Shown here: piece after piece, positions 1 to 5,146 of the stretch
How positions within the stretch are numbered: the first letter of the stretch is position 1
Layout of the letters: every line of letters starts with the position of its first letter
NCBI GenBank assembly: GCA_022729835.1
Contig: DZBC01000039.1
Location: 1 to 11,754 of the forward strand
Reading direction: 5' to 3'
From: Sulfuricurvum sp.
GTDB lineage: Bacteria; Campylobacterota; Campylobacteria; Campylobacterales; Sulfurimonadaceae
DNA length: 11,754 bases
Program-made: the position numbers and the translations under genes
The notes under the pieces: model-generated
What the model was told of the DNA's origin: nothing
The model's input: only the letters and a program-made list of their open reading frames with translations
Databases searched by the model: none

Positions 1-2
1 CC

Positions 3-65
3 AAGTGGCCGGATGTTCTGCGCGATTGGTGGCCGGATGCGCCGTTATATGCAACTAGAAATTAA
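3..65 (+). CDS. Probable 3' end of an unidentified plus-strand gene (partial)
   Basis: Reading from base 3, the frame gives about 20 codons ending at a TAA at 63-65, with a C-terminus like KWPDVLRDWWPDAPLYATRN. The stretch before the stop is GC-rich and becomes AT-rich immediately after it, as expected at a gene end. The gene would converge on the minus-strand AraC gene, whose stop is at 106-108. The product cannot be identified from so few residues. A competing plus frame stays open to 207, but it runs antisense into the AraC gene and shows no family character. The call rests only on base composition and plausible residues, so it is weak. Confidence 0.35.
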   Translation, partial: KWPDVLRDWWPDAPLYATRN

Positions 66-105
66 TCGCAGGTGTTTTAGTAGAGTGATGAAGAAAAAAA
101 ATCAT

Positions 106-948
106 TTAGTGCTGACTCGGAGGGTTTCCAAAGCTTTGTTTGAACATCCTTGTAAAGTGCGAATGGCTCTTAAAGCCGCACCTATACGCCGCTTCTCCTA
201 TGTCTAAGCCGCCTTTTTCGATAAGAAATTTTGCTTTTTCAAGGCGCTTTTGCCATAGCCATTTCATCGGTGCGGTTTGATAAATCTTTGCAAACTCGCT
301 CTTAAAAGCGCTAAGACTCCTGCCGCTTCGCTTTGCAAACTCCTCTAAGTTCCAGCTTTGCGTAAAATGCTCGTTCATAAAAAGTCGCAGATTTGCTTTG
401 CCGCACATGGAAGCTTTGAAATACGAAGCAAACTCGCTACCTTGGGCAGAGCCTAAGAGCAACAACATAAGCTCTTTGAGTTTAAGCAGCAGCAGTTCGT
501 CTGTAAACTTGGGCTTTTGTTCGGTCAAAAGCAACATCGAATCGGTCGCTGCTTTTAGACAAGGGGTGAGCTCGACTCTAAAAAATCCGTCGTTTTTTGC
601 AGCGCCCGTTGTCTCACTAGGCGCCATTGCAGCGAACATATCGCCCGCCACCCTGTCGTCAAAAAAGATTAATAAACACGCATACTCGTCGCCCTCTAGC
701 TTATCGCTCATCACGTATTCGCCCTTGGCGAGAAAAAACGCCTCTCCGGCACGGACGATAATATCTCCGTTTTTGGTGTGTAGCTGTTTTTCGCCTTTGA
801 GCACGACATTGATAAGGTTTTGGTTGATAAACGCCTCGGATCTGTAGTGATCGCTCACCGAAAAGTACCTAGCAAACATAATGCCGTTTGCAGAGACGAT
901 GGACTCTTTGAAGTTGGCTTTGATGTAGTCGGTGGCTGTGGCGGGCAT
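106..948 (-). CDS. AraC-family transcriptional regulator
   Basis: Predicted cytoplasmic DNA-binding regulator of about 280 residues. The N-terminal ~170 residues look like a cupin-type sensing domain, with the pattern VVLKGEKQLHTKNGD followed by AGEAFFLAKGEY, as in ExsA-like AraC proteins. The C-terminal ~100 residues hold the two helix-turn-helix motifs: WNLEEFAKRSGRSLSAFKSEF, and the signature IGEAAYRCGFKSHSHFTRMFK with terminal GNPPSQH. I chose the ATG at 946-948 because AAAGAG (957-962) sits 8 bases upstream. An alternative GTG at 967-969 overlaps the VOC stop codon as GTGA but has no visible Shine-Dalgarno. The ligand and target genes are unknown. As last gene of the minus-strand cluster it may control the VOC and cytochrome genes before it, but that is inference. 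A run of eight T on the coding strand (94-101) follows the stop, without a convincing hairpin. Confidence 0.9.
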   Translation of the reverse strand: MPATATDYIKANFKESIVSANGIMFARYFSVSDHYRSEAFINQNLINVVLKGEKQLHTKNGDIIVRAGEAFFLAKGEYVMSDKLEGDEYACLLIFFDDRVAGDMFAAMAPSETTGAAKNDGFFRVELTPCLKAATDSMLLLTEQKPKFTDELLLLKLKELMLLLLGSAQGSEFASYFKASMCGKANLRLFMNEHFTQSWNLEEFAKRSGRSLSAFKSEFAKIYQTAPMKWLWQKRLEKAKFLIEKGGLDIGEAAYRCGFKSHSHFTRMFKQSFGNPPSQH

Positions 949-965
949 TTGATGCGCTCTTTGGA

Positions 966-1358
966 TCACAGCGCCAAGTTTCTGGCAAACTCCACCAAAT
1001 GCCCGTCGATATCCTGCACCATCGCCGACTCAAAATTCCACGGTTTGATCTCAGGTTCGGCGCACACGCTCGCTCCGGATGCCACCGCGCGCTCAAACGC
1101 ACGCCTCACATCTTCGACCGCAAAGCCGATCTGGCTGGCGATAGGACGCGCAACCTCCGCTGTGGTGTAGGGTTTGTGTACGATCTGCTCCGCCAAAGCG
1201 TGGGCGCAAAAAGCGAGCGTCGTCTCGCCCGTGTTCATCTCAGCATAATCGCCGCTCTCGTGCACAAAGCGCAGCTCCAACCCAAAAGCAGCCTGATAAA
1301 AATCGACCGACGCACGGACATTTTGGACGTACAAAACGGTATAACTCAGTGTCATCAT
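966..1358 (-). CDS. VOC (glyoxalase/bleomycin-resistance fold) family protein
   Basis: Small protein of about 130 residues with the vicinal-oxygen-chelate fold pattern. The opening strand and helix read LSYTVLYVQNVRASVDFYQAAFG. A second module begins at IGFAVEDVRRAFERAVASGA and ends in QDIDGHLVEFARNL, where the glutamate of HLVEF is the usual C-terminal metal ligand in this superfamily. Members include glyoxalase I, extradiol dioxygenases and antibiotic-binding proteins; the substrate cannot be assigned here. Two ATGs are adjacent (1356-1358 and 1353-1355). The strong GAGGAGAAG just upstream gives better spacing to the second, so the true product may be 129 residues. It lies 31 bases after the cytochrome b stop and runs into the AraC gene, so it is probably cotranscribed with both. 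Confidence 0.88.
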   Translation of the reverse strand: MMTLSYTVLYVQNVRASVDFYQAAFGLELRFVHESGDYAEMNTGETTLAFCAHALAEQIVHKPYTTAEVARPIASQIGFAVEDVRRAFERAVASGASVCAEPEIKPWNFESAMVQDIDGHLVEFARNLAL

Positions 1359-1389
1359 CTTCTCCTCAATCTAGCATCGCTGTAGCCGT

Positions 1390-1950
1390 TCACCCCGAAA
1401 CCATCTTCGACGTCAACCCTTTTTGATCCCGATGCTCCGCGACTACCACGCCCGTTACATGTAAGGGCACAAAGGCCGCCACCGCCCATGCCAAAAACTC
1501 ATGCGCCGACTTGATCGAACCCAGCAGCGCCTTTTCCAGCCCAAAATCGCCGCCGTAGTGCAGCACCATACCGCTGAGCGCCATCACAAAGAGCACTCCG
1601 TAAAGCCCGAAATAGCCTAGATGCACCAGCCGCATGTGAAGATTTTGCGCCCTCTCATACCCAAAACCGCCGCGCAGCACCATCACCAAACGCCATACCA
1701 AAAGCAGCGCGAGCATCCACCCAAAAATGATATGCCACTCCCACATCGGCGCGCGAATCGCCACGGCAATGGCTTTGGCCTGATCGGGCGCAATCGTGAT
1801 CCCAAACTCCCCCAGCTTCTGTGTGATCAGAGCACTGTTATCACGCCAACTCAAAAAGGTCTTGCGCAGAAAAAAGGTGCCCAAAAGCCCCATAATCGCC
1901 ACCGCATGAAGCCAGTGCCATAGCCGCAAACTCCGTGAATACGTTCTCAT
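1390..1950 (-). CDS. Cytochrome b561-like four-helix membrane protein (cytochrome b/b6 domain)
   Basis: Integral inner-membrane protein of 186 residues with four hydrophobic segments at about 10-28, 72-92, 108-130 and 147-171. Histidines sit where bacterial b561 and Ni/Fe-hydrogenase-type cytochromes place heme ligands: H12 in RLWHWLH, H73 in EWHIIFGW, and H150 and H164 in the last helix (AHEFLAW, PLHVTGV). This supports a diheme b-type electron carrier between the quinone pool and a partner. No partner dehydrogenase or periplasmic subunit is in the window, so its circuit is unknown. The ATG at 1948-1950 is preceded by AGGAGAAGAAG. The gene starts 17 bases after the P-loop ATPase stop, and its ribosome-binding site fills that gap. 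Base composition is GC-richer than the ATPase gene upstream, which suggests core DNA abutting an accessory cassette. Confidence 0.85.
   Translation of the reverse strand: MRTYSRSLRLWHWLHAVAIMGLLGTFFLRKTFLSWRDNSALITQKLGEFGITIAPDQAKAIAVAIRAPMWEWHIIFGWMLALLLVWRLVMVLRGGFGYERAQNLHMRLVHLGYFGLYGVLFVMALSGMVLHYGGDFGLEKALLGSIKSAHEFLAWAVAAFVPLHVTGVVVAEHRDQKGLTSKMVSG
1455..1464. repeat. TTACATGTAA palindrome, copy 1 (in cytochrome b gene)
   Basis: Perfect copy of the recurrent 10-base palindrome, read on the coding strand as Leu-His-Val in PLHVTGV; the histidine is a likely heme ligand, so this copy could be protein-driven. Confidence 0.8.
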
Positions 1951-1967
1951 CTTCTTCTCCTTTTAGG

Positions 1968-3395
1968 CTATTTGATCGGTTTCACTCCGCCTTTGCGCCC
2001 CAACTTAAAGCCTACACGGTAGATATCGGGTAGATTGATACGCCCGTTGTTCATGATTTCAAAAATTCCCAGCCGTTCTAGATCATCACGAATGCCACTC
2101 CACCCTTTTTCAAGATGAGGCGGTGGTAAAAGATTTGTAGATATTTGTATGGGATCCGGAAATTCGCTTTTCCATCGCTCCTCTATACGCACATAATCAT
2201 TAGGCACCGTTAATCCCTCCAAAGGTTGCATCACTTTTCTCACCCAAGGAAAATCTTCTGCTACCTCATTGACTCGGGTTTCGGATGCCTGCTGTACCCC
2301 TTTTTTGATGCTTTCAAAATGCAAAGCATATTTATAATCTGTAGTCAAGTTCTGTGAATCATCTGCAGCCGTGCGAATCGCCGCAACAAAAGAGCGCGGG
2401 GAGGCCTGTTGATAAGCGTCACCCAAATGATTGACCAACCACGTATAGGGAACCCCTTTTTTAGGACCGTTTCCCATCCACTGTCCTGCAAGTCTCTCAA
2501 ATAAAGCACGCTGTATATTGGTTTCACGCTTCACGCGATCTTCAATAGTATAAATATTTTCTTGTTTTCGCGGGGTACTCCCAACAACATCCCGGTAGAA
2601 CTCACGCAGTGCTTCACCATACTTTTCAGGTGCATTGCATAACTGCTGCCATAGCAACCCATGCAGATCATTGGCACTCCATTGTAACTCTACTCTTGTT
2701 GCCAACAGCTTGGACGCATCCGGAAAATTTCCCTGCAAACGGTCATACTGATCTTTGCGTAAAAAGATTTTGGCATTCATGCGAAAGTAGGTCTTAAGCC
2801 ATTGAGTCGCTTTTAAAAGCCCCAAAACGATTTCATCCATCCTCTTCCAATCATCACTGGTGCGGTCCAATGCGTCAAAGAGCAACAGTATATAACGTCC
2901 TTCCTCTTTTAAAAGTGTTTCTACGTTTTTGGCAATTTTAGCCACCTCTTCAGGGTGCTCTCGAATCCATGCAACCGATGCACTAAAACCCTCCGGAGTT
3001 CTGCGTGCTTCTGCAACCGAATCTAGGTGCCGAATCATCACAGTACGCCAAATGTCATAAGCATCAAAAGAGTCTAAAAGAGTCGTTAATGTATCCTTGT
3101 CCGGATAGCTATCGGGATTGGCCTCACTTGAATTACCAATGTAAATATTTGTCTTTTCCAGCTCTGGCACCGGCTGTGCCAAAAGCGTGCGAAGTGTTTT
3201 GGATGAAAGCGCTTTGGTCCAGAAAGTCTTGCCTACCCCTCTTCCCCCTACTATTAGCGTTGATTCGAGCCTTAACGCTTTAGCGTGCCCTGCCGGAATA
3301 TAGACAAATTGGGGTTTAATCTCTTCAAGCGAATCGGCATGCTCGCCGGGTAATGCTTTGAATATCGCTTCTCTTATCAGTTGAAGTTCACTCAT
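1968..3395 (-). CDS. P-loop ATPase with C-terminal winged-helix-like tail, third gene of HEPN/KGGVGR cassette
   Basis: A 475-residue cytoplasmic NTPase. The Walker A motif GGRGVGKT (about 50-57) is canonical, with K56 and T57. A hydrophobic strand ending in the acidic LLLFDALDR (about 170-178, D174 and D177) is the likely Walker B. A later RKDQYDRL (about 213-220) and SPRSFVAAIRTA (about 332-343) resemble sensor and lid segments of AAA/STAND-type ATPases. The end, from LERLGIFEIMNNGRI to YRVGFKLGRKGG, looks like a winged-helix domain. There is no nuclease signature or membrane segment. The ATG at 3393-3395 lies inside the preceding ATPase gene (8-base overlap), with GAGGG just upstream, so translation is coupled. 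It is more AT-rich than mfd or the cytochrome gene. The function is not known to me; a regulatory or sensing NTPase of a conflict system is inferred from context. Confidence 0.8.
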   Translation of the reverse strand: MSELQLIREAIFKALPGEHADSLEEIKPQFVYIPAGHAKALRLESTLIVGGRGVGKTFWTKALSSKTLRTLLAQPVPELEKTNIYIGNSSEANPDSYPDKDTLTTLLDSFDAYDIWRTVMIRHLDSVAEARRTPEGFSASVAWIREHPEEVAKIAKNVETLLKEEGRYILLLFDALDRTSDDWKRMDEIVLGLLKATQWLKTYFRMNAKIFLRKDQYDRLQGNFPDASKLLATRVELQWSANDLHGLLWQQLCNAPEKYGEALREFYRDVVGSTPRKQENIYTIEDRVKRETNIQRALFERLAGQWMGNGPKKGVPYTWLVNHLGDAYQQASPRSFVAAIRTAADDSQNLTTDYKYALHFESIKKGVQQASETRVNEVAEDFPWVRKVMQPLEGLTVPNDYVRIEERWKSEFPDPIQISTNLLPPPHLEKGWSGIRDDLERLGIFEIMNNGRINLPDIYRVGFKLGRKGGVKPIK

Positions 3396-4680
3396 GCGTA
3401 CCCTCGCTTTGGGAAATCATGCTCTTTAAAGCGTCAATAAAATTACCGAATACCATTTGCACCTCTTGCGGATCGACACTTTGAAGTTTGGTATGCATTG
3501 ATGAAAGTGCAGCAAATCCCCGATGCCAACGAATTGTCAATGGATAGTGAGGCGCAGCTTCATCATCCAGATCAAAGCTCCATTCATCCGTTACGACATC
3601 GCCCGCTGCAATTTCATCATAAAGTTTACTGGAAAACAGATCCCAGCTTCGCTCTTTCAATCCCTGAAAATACGTCGATGCGTTTGTTTCGGGAATCATT
3701 GCCCCAACCAACCGCAACCGCTCCCGAATATCTCGTGCCTTATCGCTTTGCAGCCAATATTGAAACACAATGTCATACCCCGAAAAAGTTTGCTCCCCAT
3801 CAATCGCAAAAAGTAATACCCAAGCCGCCCCCAGATCGGTTACACAAGAAGATGCGATCTCATCAATCCCCGAACGTGAATCGATCAGCACCACATCGGG
3901 ACGATGGCGCGTCTCAAGTTCTTCCAGCAAATGCACCAAGCGCTTTGACCACGGCTCTGGCGTGTTGCCCTCACAGCGTTTGGGCATCCAGACCCGCCCC
4001 AGCTTAGAGATATATTCGCCCGCATCGCCGCCGTGCGCAGGGATGACGATAATCTCGCCATCATGCGATAGATCGCTAAAAGCGTACATACTCTCAAAAA
4101 CAGCGTCGGAATTATCCACCAGATCTTCTACCAGCCAATCGGTTATGCCGTATTGCGGCATCCGCTCCTGCGGCAGTAGCGCCGAAGATAACCCGGGCGA
4201 TTCAAGATCCAGATCAAGCACCATCACCTTTTTGCCCGATTGCGCCAGCGACCACGCTGTTACCGCGAGTGCGCTCGAGCGCCCGACCCCGCCTTTGATG
4301 GAGTAAAAGACAATGCGCGGCACACCTGTTGAAACCGGGGAAATATTCGCCCAGTCTCCTTCGGTTGCCAGACGATCAATCACATAGATTTGCTCCAACC
4401 CTTCCGGCACAAAACTTGTTACCCCTTCAAGAAGCGTCATCACATCTTCTTCAAACAAAACCGCGTGTTCGGGCGCATAGGCATGCGCACCGAGTTGCTT
4501 ATGCAGCTCTACACACACCATTTGCAACACTTGCGATGATTCCCACTGCCAGTTGGCAATTAATCGCACGCGCCCGTTCAGATCACGATTGATGATTAGG
4601 GGTTTAATCGGTTCAATCAAGGCTTGGCGCCTTTGAAAAACTTTTATGACAGTCGGCAAAATTAAATCGAAGGTGCTCAT
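3388..4680 (-). CDS. ParA/MinD-like ATPase with variant KGGVGR P-loop, second gene of cassette
   Basis: A 430-residue protein. Residues 1-120 form an N-terminal region I cannot assign. From about 121 it is a SIMIBI-class ATPase like MinD/ParA: PRIVFYSIKGGVGRSSALAV carries the deviant Walker A, VMVLDLDLESPGL (D156, D158) is the switch I or A' motif, and DVVLIDSRSGIDE (D262, D267) is Walker B. The signature lysine K129 is kept, but the P-loop lysine usually found before S/T is arginine (R134). A KGGVGR-variant group of ATPases is recognised in protein family databases, as far as I recall, but I do not know a function for it. The start ATG overlaps the HEPN stop as ATGA (4677-4680), and the end overlaps the next gene by 8 bases. 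The role is inferred to be nucleotide-dependent switching or positioning of its two partners. Confidence 0.85.
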   Translation of the reverse strand: MSTFDLILPTVIKVFQRRQALIEPIKPLIINRDLNGRVRLIANWQWESSQVLQMVCVELHKQLGAHAYAPEHAVLFEEDVMTLLEGVTSFVPEGLEQIYVIDRLATEGDWANISPVSTGVPRIVFYSIKGGVGRSSALAVTAWSLAQSGKKVMVLDLDLESPGLSSALLPQERMPQYGITDWLVEDLVDNSDAVFESMYAFSDLSHDGEIIVIPAHGGDAGEYISKLGRVWMPKRCEGNTPEPWSKRLVHLLEELETRHRPDVVLIDSRSGIDEIASSCVTDLGAAWVLLFAIDGEQTFSGYDIVFQYWLQSDKARDIRERLRLVGAMIPETNASTYFQGLKERSWDLFSSKLYDEIAAGDVVTDEWSFDLDDEAAPHYPLTIRWHRGFAALSSMHTKLQSVDPQEVQMVFGNFIDALKSMISQSEGTHE

Positions 4681-5090
4681 AGAATCAATCCCTTTAGTTG
4701 GGCTTTTTTGATAAGGCTGTTTACATGTAAGGCTGCGGCTTTATGCGGATCGACAACAACTTGATTGAATTGACTTTGGTGCTCGTAACGTTGATGCGCA
4801 TTCCAATTAACAAACGGATTTGGCGGAATGCAGAGCATAAATTGAGCACCAAAGACATGCTTTGAGCGATAAGACTCATATCGCTTCCAAATTTCATCGG
4901 CGTGGATACGATCTTTCTTCTTTTGGGGTCCATGTCCACCCATCGGCATCCCAAACCTCAACATCAACCGCTTCAACCCACACTCCGCCGCAAAGCCATA
5001 AAGATGATCGGCATTGGCGAAACGACTTTGGGCATAAAGTATCTCGGCATCACGTAAGTGCCGAAGATGCGCATCATAAAAATCAAGCAC
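4677..5090 (-). CDS. HEPN-domain protein, first gene of KGGVGR/P-loop ATPase cassette
   Basis: A 137-residue, mostly helical protein. The segment RFANADHLYGFAAECGLKRLM (23-43) is typical of the HEPN helical-bundle superfamily, whose members are often RNases or nucleotidyltransferase partners in toxin-antitoxin, CRISPR and abortive-infection systems. A late segment with W96, R101 and Y102 and a final helix (115-130) completes the bundle. An R-x5-H match, R23 to H29, satisfies the R-x(4-6)-H spacing of HEPN RNases but sits in the first helices, not the usual late position, so catalysis is uncertain. Translation starts at GTG (5088-5090), chosen because GGAGGT lies five bases upstream. The stop overlaps the ATPase start as ATGA. 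It follows the mfd terminator by about 20 bases and heads the cassette. The HEPN assignment is by motif recognition only. Confidence 0.75.
   Translation of the reverse strand: MLDFYDAHLRHLRDAEILYAQSRFANADHLYGFAAECGLKRLMLRFGMPMGGHGPQKKKDRIHADEIWKRYESYRSKHVFGAQFMLCIPPNPFVNWNAHQRYEHQSQFNQVVVDPHKAAALHVNSLIKKAQLKGLIL
4721..4730. repeat. TTACATGTAA palindrome, copy 2 (in HEPN gene)
   Basis: Perfect copy, read as Leu-His-Val in ALHVNSL near the C-terminus of the HEPN protein (residues 121-123). Confidence 0.8.
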
Positions 5091-5094
5091 CGCA

Positions 5095-5100
5095 ACCTCC
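5095..5100 (-). promoter_or_regulatory. Shine-Dalgarno that fixes the GTG start of the HEPN gene
   Basis: On the minus strand GGAGGT is a near-complete anti-16S match, spaced five bases (counting from GGAGG) from the GTG at 5088-5090. It is the strongest ribosome-binding site of the three cassette genes and justifies the GTG start. Confidence 0.75.
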
Positions 5101-5112
5101 CTCTATCTCTCT

Positions 5113-5143
5113 AAAAAGCACGAAGCGCTATTGTAGCACTTCG
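5113..5143 (-). terminator. Intrinsic terminator after mfd
   Basis: Immediately after the mfd stop, the minus strand reads CGAAGTGCTA, loop CAA, then TAGCGCTTCG. This is a 10-base-pair stem with one G-U wobble, followed three bases later by TTTTT. That is a classic rho-independent terminator. It ends only about 22 bases before the HEPN start codon, so the downstream cassette depends on readthrough or on a promoter inside or very near this hairpin. Confidence 0.75.
5130..5135 (-). promoter_or_regulatory. Candidate -10 box for the HEPN cassette, inside the terminator loop
   Basis: The minus strand reads TGCTACAATAGC across the hairpin loop. TACAAT differs from the sigma-70 -10 consensus at one base and would give a leader of about 33 bases to the GTG. 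There is no convincing -35 at 16-18 bases, but Campylobacterota sigma-70 promoters are known to have weak -35 elements. The sequence is also explained by the terminator stem, so this is tentative. Confidence 0.35.
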
Positions 5144-5146
5144 CGT

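Noticed and set aside
84..108. Possible terminator at the run of eight T on the minus strand after the AraC gene
   Set aside because: No stem with adequate pairing could be found next to the T-run.
13..207. Plus-strand open frame of 64 codons at the left edge
   Set aside because: It overlaps the AraC-family gene antisense and lacks a ribosome-binding site; the competing frame ending at 65 fits the composition change better.
3770..4306. Plus-strand open frame of 178 codons
   Set aside because: Antisense to the KGGVGR ATPase, Ser/Pro-rich low-information sequence, no recognisable family.
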